NCBI GenBank assembly: GCA_023630585.1
Contig: CM042558.1
Span: 16,632,300 to 16,696,299 of the forward strand
DNA from: Cranoglanis bouderius
Lineage: Eukaryota > Chordata > Actinopteri > Siluriformes > Cranoglanididae
Reading direction: 5' to 3'
Length of the DNA: 64,000 nucleotides
Position numbers and translations under genes: made by a program. Positions 47,179 through 60,646 of this stretch are shown here, piece by piece; within the stretch, counting starts at the first letter, position 1, and every line of letters starts with the position of its first letter. Under the pieces are notes generated by a model that saw nothing but the letters and a program-made list of their open reading frames with translations, searched no databases and had not been told where the DNA came from.

Positions 47179-49340
47179 TACACTTTATCATTCCTTACCA
47201 AAGGGCCGTTCTATATGATGGCACTCCATGCTGCTTGTGAGCTGAATACTGCTGTGCCTAATATGACAAAAAAAATATATATATATATAAAACTCCAAAT
47301 CAAAACCATCAAAAACATCTCAATCTTGTTGGTGATTGGCTACATTCTCAGAGACCGCAGAAAACTGAGAGCTTATTATCATCAAAGGTGTCGTATGCCG
47401 TATGCCGTACCCCGTGTCCAAACAAGCAATAAGCCTGTGATGCCCAATAAGGACCTTCTTTTTCAGTTTTGTGTTAATTTTAATGTGTTTTCAAACTGTG
47501 TTTTGGTTAAAAATGACTAAAATTGACCAGACAACGAAAAAATCCCAGCAGTAAGAAGAAACTGTGATGTACATAACATGACGTCTGACTTACATACGTA
47601 TATGTACGTCGTGGGAATTCTGGCTCTTTTCTGTGAGTCAGATCATTTGATTCAGCTCATCAATAAGAGTCGACTCTTTTGGCTCCCGAATGACTCGTTA
47701 CCATTTTATTCCTTTTGCGTTTTGCGATATTTTGAGGAGTCCGAAGATTTTTAGTCAGTCGCATGTTTAAGCTGCAGATGACATGAAAGTTCATCACCAT
47801 GACCTTACAGTGAGCTCCAGTGAATACCGACTCACTGCAGGCACTGCGTGCAAGCACTGTCAGTGGAATGCCTGACTTAACCAACTCCAATCAAACCAGT
47901 CCTCTTTTAGACTGTGTTTAGTCTTTCCAGGGTTCAAAACGTGCGATCTTACGTTACCTCACTCTATGAGGCATGGCAAAACACGTCTGCTTCACATAGC
48001 TCAATTAAAAACATGCACCTGTTCCCTCTCTTTCTCGCTCTCTCTGTGTGCATGGCTGTAGGGGTTGACGAGAGGTGAGGAGGGGTGAGGACAGAGCCAT
48101 TGTCACCCTTTTAGGGTACGCCTGGTGACACGTGGCCCTACTTTTGAGCGCCTGGTCTTCACACGCGCCTCGGTGGCAGGTGCTCTGATGGATGTTCTCA
48201 CAACTGCCAAAGCAAACAAAGCACACACACATGAAGGCGCACATAGTCATGGCTGGGACAACTTTAGTTGACTTATTGATTGATTTATTGTAAGATAGTC
48301 ACACCTGGATAATGAAAACCTCATTAGACTCGTTTGGTGATCTTTCTCACAGCATACATTAACCTACAAAATAGAATACTGTCATATTATGTATAAACAT
48401 ACATGAATATACTTTATACCTCAGCGCGGTTGATTTCTCAGTTCTGATTGGTCAGAAATTTCAAGCTAATTCACAGGGAATAGTATGAACGACGCTCCAC
48501 CACGTGTTTTTACATGTAACTCTATGGGAAGCGACAACAAGGCAGCTTTCTATAAAACGATGCCGCAGGTGGGGTGACGTCGAGGGAAGAGGTCTTTCTT
48601 ACCTCTCGACCAATCAGATCGCCAGCTGGAGCGAACTTTAAAAAAAATATATATTATTATTATTTAGATACTCACCCAAAGGCATACCATAAATTATTCA
48701 TTAATTACAGTGAAACTAACAGGAACGGTGTGTAATCATTAAGAGTGAATGACAGGGAAGTTTAAAGGGTTTCATCTGTCAAAACAAAAAGTATTTAAAA
48801 TTTAAAATGAAATAGAATTTAATAAAAATGTGATGAGCGCTGTAACCATGTCTACTCTAGCTCTATGACTGTGTGTCCTTTTCCTACTCTGTAACTCGAT
48901 ACTCAATAATCCTGCTGTACTCATTAATCCTGCTGTAGAGCTCATATCGCCGTAAGTGGAGATTTAACACATATAATACTGATAGCTGTGCAGTAATTAA
49001 AAAAAGTGACTCATATTTCCAGCTGTAGCTCATCATCAACTGAAATCATGTTTCACTGCATGTCAGCACAACGCTGTGTTGTCATGTCTGGTGGAAGACT
49101 GAGGCTCTTGACTGGGGTTTGAGCGATCGACCCTTTAGGTCCTGATATAGTCCATGTTGGCAGCAGGTGTGTGTGTTTCCAGGAGGCAGTAGGCATTAAC
49201 TCGTATAGTATTTTGTGATCTCATGCCAGGAGTTTGGGAGTCGGGTGGTTTGGGGTGTTTGGGATGGACCGCATAGCTCCGTGACATCTGGAAAAGCCCT
49301 CGGGGTTGCCATGAACACGGCACGCGGGGAGTCGGACAGG
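47177..49340. other. Intergenic; one weak fold-back-family end near 48420
   Basis: TCAGCGCGGTTGATTTCTCA and GTTCTGATTGGTCAG (48421-48455) match the complement of the end of fold-back copy B. The rest has no recognised gene or repeat. Confidence 0.4.
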
Positions 49341-49344
49341 TATA

Positions 49345-49410
49345 GAAGAAGAAGAAGTTTTATTTATATAGCGCCTTTCCAAAGCTCAAGGTCGCTTATG
49401 TATAAGGTAT
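49345..49410 (+). repeat. TATAGCGC repeat fragment
   Basis: GAAGAAGAAGTTTTATTTAT followed by ATAGCGCCTTTCCAAAGCTC resembles the 5' part of the 8175 and 41071 repeats (TTGTATAGCGCTTTTAA), but short. Confidence 0.4.
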
Positions 49411-50514
49411 GTGTGTATGTGTGTGTGTATAACTATATCTTGGGTGTAGGTGCTCACTATGGCCTGGTTTATGGGGAGCAACTGATACTGTGCAACGGGG
49501 TGCACAGTATCAGATCTAGAGTTGAGGAGAAAAATAAAGGTCTCCAATTTGTATGTGCAGAAGATGTCTTATGCATTTTTTTTTTTTTTTCAGCACATTT
49601 TGCTGTAAATTCCTGTTATGCCTATGGAAAAGGAGAAAAAGATTTCCAAACATTAAGCCTCATTTATCAATCATTACATACCGTATCAATAAAACAGTGT
49701 GTACATTTTTCTGTAGTCCAAACCGAACTAAAAATTCTCACCACGTTCACAAAGTTTTCGCTGAATTTCCTCGTACTCATGGTGTGCTGATAAATTTCAA
49801 TCTCCCATAATCTCACGGCACAGCTGACTTACATTTACTGACGCCCACAAAACTCCATAAAAGCAAAATGGAGGCTCAACAGTGAAAGAGCACCTCCTAA
49901 GTGCACCATGTGTTAAATCCTCCAGTAATGCAGGTCAGCCACCGCAGTGTGTCAGCCAACATAGACACACACTAACGCTTTCTCTTTTAAAAGGGGTGCC
50001 ATTACTTTTGTCCTAATTGAACGGCTCGTCTTATTTGCTTTAATTTATGGATTTGTTTTGGATCACTTGCTTTCAAGTCATTAATATGAAATTGCTAGAG
50101 TTTCATAAAATGCTTATTAAACTGGCGTGTAATCGAAATAGAGACAAGTGATTTAAAGTTGACTGCGTAAAATCGCCAACAATTATACGATCTGAAGACG
50201 ATCAATCGAGGTTCACGTTTCCTCAGGATCGAACGTAGGATACGAACGTTTTACCAAACTATCTGGAGTTACATGAATACTACATTTCTTGTGTAAATGC
50301 TCCTGCTAACAATTTACAAATAAATTAGCTCTTATATAGCTTGATAAATGAGGCCCATTAACGTTGGGTTTGTTTTTAATTTTTGGACAATTCAATTGAG
50401 AAATTTTGGTTTTTAGTGAAGTAATGGACCATATTACAGATCACAACAACACATCACATTTCTGATTAAAAAAACAATAAACAAAAGCAAAACAAAACCA
50501 TCATCAAGACTGCT
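49411..50514. other. Intergenic, nothing recognised
   Basis: The frame at 49215-49790 spans a GT-rich and a T-rich stretch and has no domain. Confidence 0.55.
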
Positions 50515-50592
50515 GGGATTTACCCGCAGAAGAACTGCAACAGGTTCTCCAAAACATCTGGAACAACCTCCTAGCCAATGTCCTGATACATT
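50515..50592 (+). pseudogene. Orphan C-terminal scrap of a Tc1-like transposase
   Basis: Translating TTACCCGCAGAAGAACTGCA onward gives LPAEELQQVLQNIWNNLLAN, like the segment just before the end of fish Tc1 transposases (LP-x-T-x-EEL...W-x-NLPA). No terminal repeats or other transposase parts lie nearby. A short match, so chance similarity is possible. Confidence 0.4.
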
Positions 50593-51755
50593 CAGTGAGT
50601 TTTGTTCTTTTTGGCTAATTCTTCGATTAGCATTAAAAAAAAAAAAAAAAGATAGAAAACGTTGTCTGCCGCCATCTCCACAGCGCCACCGATGGCATGC
50701 GTCCATCGTGGATCATTTGGCATCTCGTATTTAAACTGTCTACAAATGGAACATTTTAGGCTTGCTTCCATTTCGTTAAGGCGTGTGACCAACAACTCGA
50801 TCAAAGCGTGACATCCACTGAGTGAGGAAAGCACACTTAGCTAGCAAGCTAGTAATTAACACATCTGTAGACAGGTCCTTATGTACCTAACCTTTCGTCA
50901 CTTTGGCCTGAATTCAGCCGCAGTGACATCTGATGGGTTTTCCCAGAGTACCAAGTATATATATGTATATTTTGCGATTGCCTCAGAATTTAAAATTCAA
51001 GTGAACTGATGTGTTGTTCATCCATGGCGTTTGGATATTTGAATTTTAATAAATTAGTCCCAGTTTTGCACAATGCATTCTTGAGTAAAAAACATCAGCT
51101 GAGTGTATTAGTTGAAATCTTCTTGGTCGTAGACTCTTCATAGTATATTGGACCCTACTGTACATATATATCTGCATATGTGTGTGTGTGTGTGTGTGTG
51201 TGTATCATGATAATGGGAGCTGCAATGAGAATCACAGGTGCCTGTGTTGCTTCCTGCTCCCCCAGTTCTGGCCTCCTGCTCGCTCTCACAATACTGAGAA
51301 ACACCGCCAGACCTCTTTCCAGCCAAAGCAATAAAGATACACTCTCTCTCTCTCTCTCTCTCTCTCTGTCTATTCATTTTACTCTCTCAGGAGGCTCTTT
51401 TCACTTTTACCTCTCATCCCTGTTCGCTCCTTGTCTGTGGTGCGAGAAACAGCATTAACACCAGCTGAGATTTGGCGGTTTGTGATGCCCAGTTGCTTCA
51501 GATGGAGCCACGTTATTTGCTTTTATTATCACAGAGTTCAAGAGAAGAAGACAAGCTCTCTAGTAGTCTCTGTCCAAAACAGTAATATTCCTAGCCAGTA
51601 CATGTAGTTCAGGCCTTCAGTATTTGGACAGTGAAACAAGTGGTGTTGTTTTATTGTTTTGTGATCCCACATAGTCAGTTGAAAATCAAATGAAACAAAT
51701 ATGACTGGAAAAAATAATTCAGGATGTGTTACATATGTGCACAGTATTTCGTAAT
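50593..51755. other. Intergenic; (GT)n at 51179-51203 and (CT)n at 51341-51368
   Basis: TTCAGTATTTGGACAGTGAA at 51617 resembles the AAGTATTTGGACAGCGACAC terminus at 63351, so a minute Tc1 scrap may be present. No gene. Confidence 0.45.
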
Positions 51756-52143
51756 CAGTCCCTCCAGGATTTCATGATTTTGCGTAGGATCAAGCCACGA
51801 TATTCGGAGGAGCTTGCGATTTTTCTTAATTACTGCAGATTTTCTGCAGGTTTGGGCCAAGACGCGTCATGTGACGTCATCACAACGCGCATTCGGCCAA
51901 AGTCCTCTTCGATTCACGTGCGTCGAACATGAGTACAGCTCTCGTTTACCAACAAACATCACTGTGAAACAGCGTGCGGAACAATTTCGTGCAACTGCGA
52001 TTTCGCTTGTTCAAGCAGTTTTATGCAAAAACAAGCAACTCTGCAAACTGCATCGCAAATTTTTTTAAAAGCCGCAGCAAAACCAAGCATTTTTGGCCGC
52101 AACAGTAACAAAAAAAAAAGTCTCAGAAATCCTGTACGGACTG
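51756..52143. mobile_element. 388-bp MITE, possibly hAT-like
   Basis: CAGTCCCTCCAGGATTTC at 51756-51773 and GAAATCCTGTACGGACTG at 52126-52143 are inverted repeats with two mismatches in 18. The interior is non-coding, CpG-containing at 51860-51930, then A-rich with GCAAAAACAAGC and CAGCAAAACCAAGC. The CAG...CTG ends fit hAT elements, but an 8-bp duplication is not seen (TTCGTAAT left, CATAATGT right). Confidence 0.6.
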
Positions 52144-52344
52144 CATAATGTCACAACAGACTCAGCTGCTAATATGGAAACTACTAGAGGATAATATTTA
52201 CCAGAAATTTGTAGCCCTAAAACTTACAAGCTAAGAAAGTCGGCTAGCTAACTTAGCTAGCTAACTCAGACCCAAACATGTATACCTCAGACAAATTCCA
52301 CAAGATGTTTACTAAAGGTTAATGTGCAGTTTTCTCATGACATA
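52144..52344. other. Intergenic; GCTAGCTAACTTAGCTAGCT motif
   Basis: Short palindromic TAGCTA motifs at 52235-52265; otherwise unremarkable. Confidence 0.5.
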
Positions 52345-52560
52345 ACTTCAAGAGAGGAGAAAGAGAGGCTGGTTTCATGGACGCTCTACAACATTAAGCA
52401 TAACTATAAAGAGATAAAAAAAAACATTGTAACCATCAACAATCTGCCATGGAATTAGAGGAAAACAACACTTCAGGATGTGCTGTTACAGGAAAATAAT
52501 CTACCCGTCATTGATTATTTTCCTATAACAGCATATGCCTAACAGCTCAAGTGTTTAATT
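52345..52560 (-). repeat. Fold-back repeat family, copy F (best hairpin)
   Basis: GAAAGAGAGGCTGGTTTCAT and TCTACAACATTAAGCATAAC precede the arm CACTTCAGGATGTGCTGTTA running into CAGGAAAATAATC (to 52501). After a loop of about 10 bases comes GATTATTTTCCTATAACAGC (52512). The core stem is 22 bp with two mismatches. Confidence 0.7.
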
Positions 52561-53686
52561 ACATACTTATGTTTTAAATAGTTCAAGATGACACATTCAT
52601 ACTTTAAAGTACAGAACACTGGCTTTAATGTCAGAAATAATTTGTAAAAAGCAAGAGGCATTGTGTCACTATCCAATTACTTGTGGAATGTATTCTGACC
52701 CAAGACCTGTTTCCTTCATCCAAGCAACAGTGTACACGCTATCTCAGATGAACATGTGTTCTGCACTGTGTAGCGATGGATCCCAGGGGCTGCTCATGGC
52801 TGAAACTCTGTCTGCTTCAGCCAGGTGGATCTGGCCAAGAGTTCAGCGCCTGCACAGCTCAGCACACTTTCCTCGAGCGTTTCTAACTCGTGCTCGGGGA
52901 GAAGAGCAGCGGCCTGGAATTTCACATCGTCCCTTTTATTGTTTTGGCAGGAACGGGATAGGGATCGGGAAACTGGATGTTGTGTAAAGCGAGTTCAGTC
53001 TGTCTGACAGAAATATGCAGCGTTAAGTTAGACGACGGCCGAGCGTAAGGAATGGATATATTTCTATTATCACGAGCAGGCCGATAAACAACGAATCCCG
53101 GGATTCGAAGCAAAATCCCACAGTCGTCCAACTTCACACGAGCAATTTGTCAGCGCCTAACGAAGAGCGTTTCCCCCTGGACGCCTCGGAGACGTCAGGA
53201 CCGGGTCAGTTTAATCAAATAAGTGTTTCTCTTTCAGCTCGCAGGAATTTGAAACCCCTAAGGTTAGGCAGGCCTGCGAGGTGGATCTTGGCAGCGGGTG
53301 AACTGCAGGATCCGCTCAGTTATTTTTCCGGGGGAGGAGAACGGAGCCTTAATGAGCAGGCGGGTTCGTACAGGCAGCGATATCATAAGAAAGTGAGAGG
53401 AGAAAGAAATAAGACACTCAGTGTTAACACAAGTTCTCTGACAGCATGTCGGGACTGTATCAGTGCAATGACAGGAACTAAAGGAGAGTAACAGACAAAC
53501 AAAACTTTTATCTATTAACTATTAACACTACCTGATAAAGAGCCCAAAGGTTAGCACATCTTATATTATGACAAATTTTGCACGAATTCGAACAAGCAAT
53601 GGCTGGATTGCCTTTAATTTCATACTAATGAAGTTATAAGAAAAGGTACAAACATTAACCCCACCCCCACCACTATCCTATCACTT
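52561..53686. other. Intergenic, GC-richer at 52800-53400, no gene proven
   Basis: 53140-53400 has balanced composition with scattered CpG and a 114-codon frame from 53147. I see no domain, no intron borders and no repeat match. Possible non-coding conserved block. Confidence 0.35.
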
Positions 53687-53985
53687 AGGGGTTTGCCTTG
53701 CACCTCCGGTGTTGGCGGTTCAAATCCCTGCCTCCGCCCTTCCTCCGGGTACTCCGGTTTCCTCCCCCAGTCCAAAGACATGCGTTGCAGGCTCATTGGC
53801 ATTTCCAAATTGTCCGTAGTGTCTGAATGGGTGTTTGAGTGTGTGCATGATTGTGCCCTGCGATTGGGTTGGCACCTTGTCCAGGGTGTCCCCCGCCTTG
53901 TGCCCTGAGTTCCCTGGGATAGGCTCCATGCTCCCCGTGACCCAGTGTAGGATAAGCGCTATGGAAAATGGATGGATGGAAGACC
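53687..53985 (+). mobile_element. tRNA-derived SINE, copy 4 (5'-truncated)
   Basis: The A-box end is lost. B-box GGTTCAAATCC is at 53717-53727, CCAGTCCAAAGACATGCGTT follows, and the tail ends AAAATGGATGGATGG. 5' truncation is usual for RNA-mediated insertions. Fold-back copy G begins about 13 bp to the right. Confidence 0.8.
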
Positions 53986-53997
53986 ATGCACCCAGCA

Positions 53998-54200
53998 AAC
54001 AGGTAAAAAAAAAAAAACACTTGGCGACGTAGGAAACGACTTATTGTCACCACAAAGTCTATTGTTTTCCTGTAACAGCATGTCCAGAAGTGTTTTATTC
54101 TTCTTGTACCCCAGCAATTTGCCAATGATTACCTTTTTTTCATATATTTTCAGTTACATTTTATGTCGTGGGACGTCCGAGAAACATTAGAAATCCCATC
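53998..54200 (+). repeat. Fold-back repeat family, copy G
   Basis: ACAAAGTCTATTGTTTTCCT and GTAACAGCATGTCCAGAAGT then GTTTTATTC, CAATTTGCCAATGATTA, CAGTTACATTTTATGTCGTG and GGACGTCCGAGAAAC follow the right-arm-plus-tail order of copies A and B. The left arm is missing, apparently cut by the SINE at 53687-53985. Confidence 0.65.
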
Positions 54201-55529
54201 ACACAACGTTCTCAGTTAGACGCTAACTGATGTTAAGAACATTCCTACACCCAAAGATTTGTAGAACCATAATGTTTAAAAACATTTTGCTAACCTAAAG
54301 TTGTTAGCTGGGAAGTTATCACTATGCGCGTGTGCCTAAGTGCTAGTTTTATTCCACTCTTAGCCATATAAGCACGACAAGATGGATATGTTTGGTTAAA
54401 AAGATGAAAAGATAATAAGAGGAAAGATGGAAGAATGAAATCAAAGCTGACGCACATGGATTTTATCCAGATCATGTGGTTCTTCTGTTGAGCAATTTCG
54501 TAGGTTTTTCCTGCCAGTATGTAGGAAATGTTGATTATTATGTTGATGACAGGTGGTTCATGTGGAGCAAAGCATTTGTGCACCAGGCTTCTTTGTCTTC
54601 TTCTTCTGATGATGATTTTCACAAAATTTCAAAAAGCAAATATCAAATTCACTTTGACAGGGTCAGATCAGACTGTGCTTCAGACTTCAAGATCTCATGT
54701 CCACATGGTCACGGTTCAAACACTGACAACGTGATGGATTTCGTTATTCTCTACTCCATGGCCTTAGCAAATGTTTTAAAGCGTGGCCGATTTTGCACAT
54801 TTGGCAAGCTAATCTGTATTTCTATACAAGCTGTCCGTCTTGATTTACTGTACAATTTGCAGAGACGCTACACTGTGTGCTGTTCTGTGGCTATAAACAG
54901 TTAAGAGCTGGGGACGTGTAGGAGGCAAAGTGCTGCCAAAAGCAAAGCAGCAGCACGATCAATTCTGGCCCGTTTGGAAGAAGTCCGCCATCGCTGACAC
55001 TGAATGGAACGGTGCGCTCTGGGAGAAGACCGTGTAGCACTAAAGTTTGTCCTTTTCTGCTAAAGCTATCTGCCAGGGTTTGGGAATCCCTGTGTTTGTA
55101 CTTAGGAAAGATCCAAAGTCGGGAACGTCTCCCTTGATGCTACTAGCAGAGATAGCAGAGGATCGAAGGCTAAACGCTGAGTAGGCTTAACACAGAAATC
55201 CAGAAGGGCTTGTGAGCAGTATCACCAACATCTGCATATCTATATATATATATTATTTCTATAAAATTTAATGGTTGATTGATGAAGAATACTTTTTTTT
55301 TTTCACACGACCTACTGACTGAATCTGAGGGCATTTTTTTTTTTTAATTAAACTGTTCGGCTCAATTTCTGTAGTTCAATTAATTAATTAATTAATTATT
55401 AATATGACACTACATTTGGGCAATCAAAAACTGTTATTAGTGTGAAACCCCACCATTTTTCCTGGTGCAAACAGTTGCCATAATTCTCTTATTAGTTGAA
55501 TGGTGTCACCCTGCGTACAATTAAAGTGT
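54201..55529. other. Intergenic, no gene recognised
   Basis: The frame at 54476-54904 shows no domain. (TTAA)n-like run at 55378-55400. 54900-55080 is GC-balanced and repeat-free by eye. Confidence 0.5.
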
Positions 55530-56330
55530 CATGTGGTCGCAAAAGAAATACACCTCTTCCTGGAAGTCCCCAGCGTTTTTTAGAGAACATACCTGATCAA
55601 ATAGCATCATGAAGAATAATAAGCTATCAAAAAGGTTCAAGAAAAAGTTCTGCAAAAGTGTCAAGCAGGGTTTGGTTATAAAAAATATTCCAAACCAAGT
55701 GGCCAAGCGTAAATGTGAAGGAGCTGGAGAGATCCCCAGGTCAGATGGGAGAAGCTGATCAAAGGAAAACTGTTTGCCAAAAGATATGCTGGAGACGTTG
55801 CTGGAGATATGCAAATGTGGAAAAAAAAGATTTCCAGGTATGATGAGACCAAATGAGACCCACAGTGAAGCATGTTGGTGGAAGCATCATTTTGTGGTAA
55901 TGCTTTTGATCACCTGGGACTGGTCAGGGTTGAGGGCAAAATGGATGGAACCAAACACAGGACAATCCTAGAAGAAAACCTGTTCCAGTCTGCAAGAGAC
56001 CTGAGACAGGAGTTCACCTTCCGACAGGACAACAACTCCAAACATACAAAAAACTGCCAAAGCTACACTGGAGTGGCTCAAAACCAAGACACTGAACATG
56101 TAAAAATGTCCCAGTCAAAGCCCAGACCTGAATCTGTGGCAAGACTTTTTTGCAAAATTGCTGTCTCCAGACAATCTGACAGAAATTGAGCTATAGAGTG
56201 GGTAGAAACATCAGGATCCAGATGTGCAAAGCTGATAGAGACATTTCCCAGAAGCAGCTTGCAGCTAAAATTGCAGCCAAAAGTAGTTCTACCATGTATT
56301 GACCCAGGGGAGGTGAAGTAACTGTTTTGT
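55530..56330 (+). pseudogene. Old, heavily decayed Tc1-like transposase/element
   Basis: Scattered family motifs in the right order: GCATGTTGGTGGAAGCATCA (the HVGGSI motif, about 55870), ATGGATGGAACCAAACACAG, FRQDNNSKHT from CGACAGGACAACAACTCC (second Asp, about 56023), and SQSKPRPES where SQSPDLNP is expected. Frames are broken many times and no clear terminal repeats remain. Older than the elements at 13817 and 28573. Confidence 0.7.
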
Positions 56331-56985
<655 letters not shown>

Positions 56986-56986
56986 A

Positions 56987-57031
<45 letters not shown>
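56986..57031. repeat. (GA)n microsatellite
   Basis: About 21 GA units. Two short (CA)n runs follow at 57140-57183. Confidence 0.9.
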
Positions 57032-57034
<3 letters not shown>

Positions 57035-57479
57035 AGATGATATTTGGCTTTGGGCTTTAGGAAGTATCATATGTGACACTTCTGTGAGAGAAGGTTATAC
57101 TCCGGGTCTGCTTCCACTGCTCACATGGGAAGGCTGCTCTACACACACTCACACACACACACACACACTCACACACACACACACTGATTAACCCATTTGA
57201 GTCTATTCAGATAGCAGCTGTTAAAAGCTCAGTTTAAGGGTCCACCCAAACAAACCAACTCAATAAAGAGTTCACATTTGGTTGCTGAAATGGGGCGATT
57301 TACACTGTGTAAGCAGTTCGTCTGCAGTTTGAAAGTGTTTTTATTTGAAAAAGAGGACTCGTTATTCAGATATGAGGTCATACGTTTGCATACGCCGTGC
57401 ACAATCTGCAAAATGTTAATAATAATTTAAAATAAATAAATAAGAAAAAAATAAATTAATCTAAAAATAAACCTGCATG

Positions 57480-57896
57480 TTGTTTATTATTTAGTCCTTT
57501 CCTGAATAAGTTATTTCACATAACAGATGTTTACATATAGTCCACAAAACACAATAATAACTGAATTTACACAAATGAACCAGTTCAAAAGTTTACATTC
57601 GCTTTATTCTTAATACTGTGTGTTGTTACCTGGATGATCAACGACATTTTATGTTCTGTGATAGTTGTTCATGAGTCTCTTGTTTGTCCTGAGCAGTTAA
57701 ACTGCCCACTGATCTTTAGAAAAATCATCCAGGTCCTGCACAGTCTCTGCTTTTCCAGCATCTTCTGCATATTTGACCCCTTTCCATCAGCGGCTATATG
57801 ATGTTGAGATCCATCTTTTCACAATGAGGACGACTGAGGGACTCGTACACAGCTATTACAAAAGGTGCAAACATTCACTGATACTCAAGAAGGCAA
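57480..57896. repeat. Dispersed-repeat-like block, family not named
   Basis: CTGAGCAGTTAAACTGCCCA, CATCCAGGTCCTGCACAG and CATCTTTTCACAATGAGGAC have the look of a widespread fish DNA repeat, from general familiarity only. Only one copy is in the window and no termini are visible. Confidence 0.3.
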
Positions 57897-58070
57897 CAAG
57901 ATACATTAAGAGCCAGCCCCGTGAGTATAAATAGACCTTAAGGACCACTCTTGTACCTTTAATTTGTTTGTAGAGCAATACTTTAAAGGTACACTCCAGG
58001 CACGGTTTCAGGAACCACCTCAGGGACAAAGAGTGGTCCAGTTTAGTACCCTTATTTCTAAGAGTGTATA
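57897..58070. repeat. Possible MITE remnant ending TTTCTAAGAGTGTA
   Basis: GGACCACTCTTGTACCTTTA, AAAGGTACACTCCAGG and AGTACCCTTATTTCTAAGAG (to 58070) show inverted GTACC/GGTAC motifs and a TAAGAGTGTA end like the MITEs at 7735 and 11470. The left end is not found. Confidence 0.35.
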
Positions 58071-58419
58071 TGAAGATGCATTTCATCACCTTATTATAGT
58101 GTGAAATTGCACATAAACATGCGAAAATAAATTAGTTGGATGTGGGAAAAAAAAAAAAAAAAAACATTCACCACATTTGGGAAGTGAATGTGAACATGCT
58201 TTACATAAAGGTGTCTTTTCTGTAAGAGTAACTCCGCCCCTAATCCTAACTCTTTATACAATTCAGTCATGCAAATAGCTACAAATTTGCAAGTGGGATA
58301 AAACATTTTGAATTTGAAGTGCACAGACGTTGTTCTAATGACCCCTTCCTTTATATGTTTGGTCCAGGGGTTAGATCTGATCACAGACCACCAGTGACAT
58401 CCACATCTACATCCACACA

Positions 58420-58443
58420 CACACGCACACACACACACACACA

Positions 58444-58500
<57 letters not shown>
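58420..58500. repeat. (CA)n microsatellite
   Basis: About 40 CA units with two small interruptions. Confidence 0.95.
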
Positions 58501-58502
<2 letters not shown>

Positions 58503-58685
58503 CTCTCCTGTTCCACCAGGAGCGGACACGATGATTGACGGTTTGACTCTAAATTATTAACGGGGTCCTCAGCCGTGTGTGAAGGGCAGACGCCGATCTC
58601 TCAGTGCTGCCCAGAGCAGAGGTGGCACCGCCATGAAAAATTGATTTCACCACCACCCATGATGTGCTCCCCATACACTCTCAAA

Positions 58686-59195
<510 letters not shown>

Positions 59196-59330
59196 ACCAC
59201 AGCGCTGTTGAAATTGTCCATTCTGATTAGTCACGTTATTGGACACATTATCATTTCTATAGTAACAACTTACATATGGTCTAGTGGAATGCACCATATT
59301 AACTGAATACGATCGTATATAATTATTGAT
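59196..59330 (-). repeat. Fold-back family end fragment (weak)
   Basis: CCACAGCGCTGTTGAAATTG and CATTCTGATTAGTCACG resemble the complement of the end of copy B (CTGACCAATCAGAATTGCGA). Decayed beyond about 40 bp. Confidence 0.35.
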
Positions 59331-59369
59331 AAGGTAAGCTTTTTTTCCGCTTATTTAGCAGTTATGGAA

Positions 59370-60311
59370 GGACACTGAAGGTGTGCTGTGGTATCTGGCA
59401 CCAAGACGTTAGCAGCAGATCCTTTAAGTCCTGTAAGTTGTGACGTGGAGCCTCCATGGATCGGACTTTTTTGTCCAGCACATCCCACAGATTGGATTGA
59501 GATCTGGGGAATTTGGAGGCCAAGACAACACCTTGGTCTGCAACAGTGTTTAAATAGGTGGTACGTGTCAAAGCAACATCCACATGAATGCCAGGATCCA
59601 AGGTTTCCCAGCAGAACATTGCCCAGAGCATCACACTGCCTACGCGGGCTCGCCTTCTTCCCATAGTGCATCCTGGTGCCATCTCTTCCCCAGGCAACGA
59701 CGCACACGCACCCGGCCGTCCGCATGATGTAAAAGAAAACGTGATTCATCAGACCAGGCCACCTTCTTTCATTGTTCCATGGTCAGGTTCAGACGCTCAC
59801 GCGCCCATTGTAGGTGCTTTCGGCGGTGGACGGGGGTCAGCATGGGCACTCTGACCGGTCTGCAGCTACACAGACACCTCTGTATCATCGCCAGCATTAA
59901 CTTTTTCAGCAACTTGTGCTACAGTAGCTCTTCTGTGGTATCGGACCAGACGGGCTAGTCTTCACTCCCCACGCGCATCAATGAGCCTTAGGTGCCCATA
60001 ACCCTGTCACTGGTTCACTGGTTGTCCTTTCTTGGACCACTTTGGGTAGGTACTACCCACTGCACCCCACAAGACCAGCCGTTTTGGAGATGCTCTGACC
60101 CAGTCGTCTAGCCTTCACTATTTGGCCCTTGTCAAAGTCACTCAGATCCTTACACTTGCCCATTTTTCCTGCTTGCAACACGCCGACTTTGAGAACTGAC
60201 TGTCCCCTTGTTGCCTAATATATCCCACCCCTTGACAGGTGCCACTGTAACGAGATAATCAATGTTATTCACGTCACCTGTCAGTGGTTTTAATGTTATG
60301 GCTGAACAGTG
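59370..60311 (-). mobile_element. Tc1-like transposon, end-truncated and internally deleted
   Basis: The only preserved terminus is at the right: GGTTTTAATGTTATGGCTGA ACAGTG ending at 60311, followed by TA (60312-60313). The minus strand carries a transposase from 60163. The end near 59370, corresponding to the C-terminal edge of the gene, lacks the second terminal repeat. It is about 0.6 kb shorter than a usual Tc1 element. Confidence 0.85.
59375..60163 (-). pseudogene. Tc1-like transposase, internally deleted pseudogene
   Basis: Begins MGKCKDLSDFDKGQIVKARR at 60163 and runs LGQSISKTAGLVGC, the first helix-turn-helix. The first catalytic Asp is seen in WSDESRF (about 59745), then SVMLWAMFCWETL and HVDVALTRTTYLNTVADQ. 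There the gene jumps to ASKFPRSQSNLWDVLDKKVR, so the region with the second Asp is gone and the Glu after PDLNPI is deleted too. It continues APRHNLQDLKDLLLTSWCQI and is cut off. Several stops and frame changes occur. Clearly dead. Confidence 0.85.
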
Positions 60312-60443
60312 TATATTTACCTATTAAATAGTATCGTAGTGTAAATGTTACCTTTTCCGGATTTATTCATTCATGAGGCTGGTTAAAAGAAAACTTTTGT
60401 TCGTTCGTGCAGTGCAGAAGGAAGACAACTCAAGACTTTGATA

Positions 60444-60496
<53 letters not shown>

Positions 60497-60609
60497 GCTG
60501 CATGTTCATTTCCTCCACACTAATAAATCAGTGTTTAGCTCTAAACAGCCACTTCACAACCATGGAGTCATTTACCACATACCATAACCCTTATGAATGT
60601 GTTTCGTAT

Positions 60610-60646
<37 letters not shown>

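Noticed and set aside
49215..49790. 191-codon open frame on the plus strand
   Set aside because: Passes through a GT-rich stretch, a TATAGCGC repeat and a T run; no protein-like pattern.
53147..53491. 114-codon open frame on the plus strand
   Set aside because: No recognisable domain, no exon borders, low-complexity end; kept only as a possible conserved block.
54476..54904. 142-codon frame on the plus strand
   Set aside because: No domain or splice signals; average composition of intergenic DNA.
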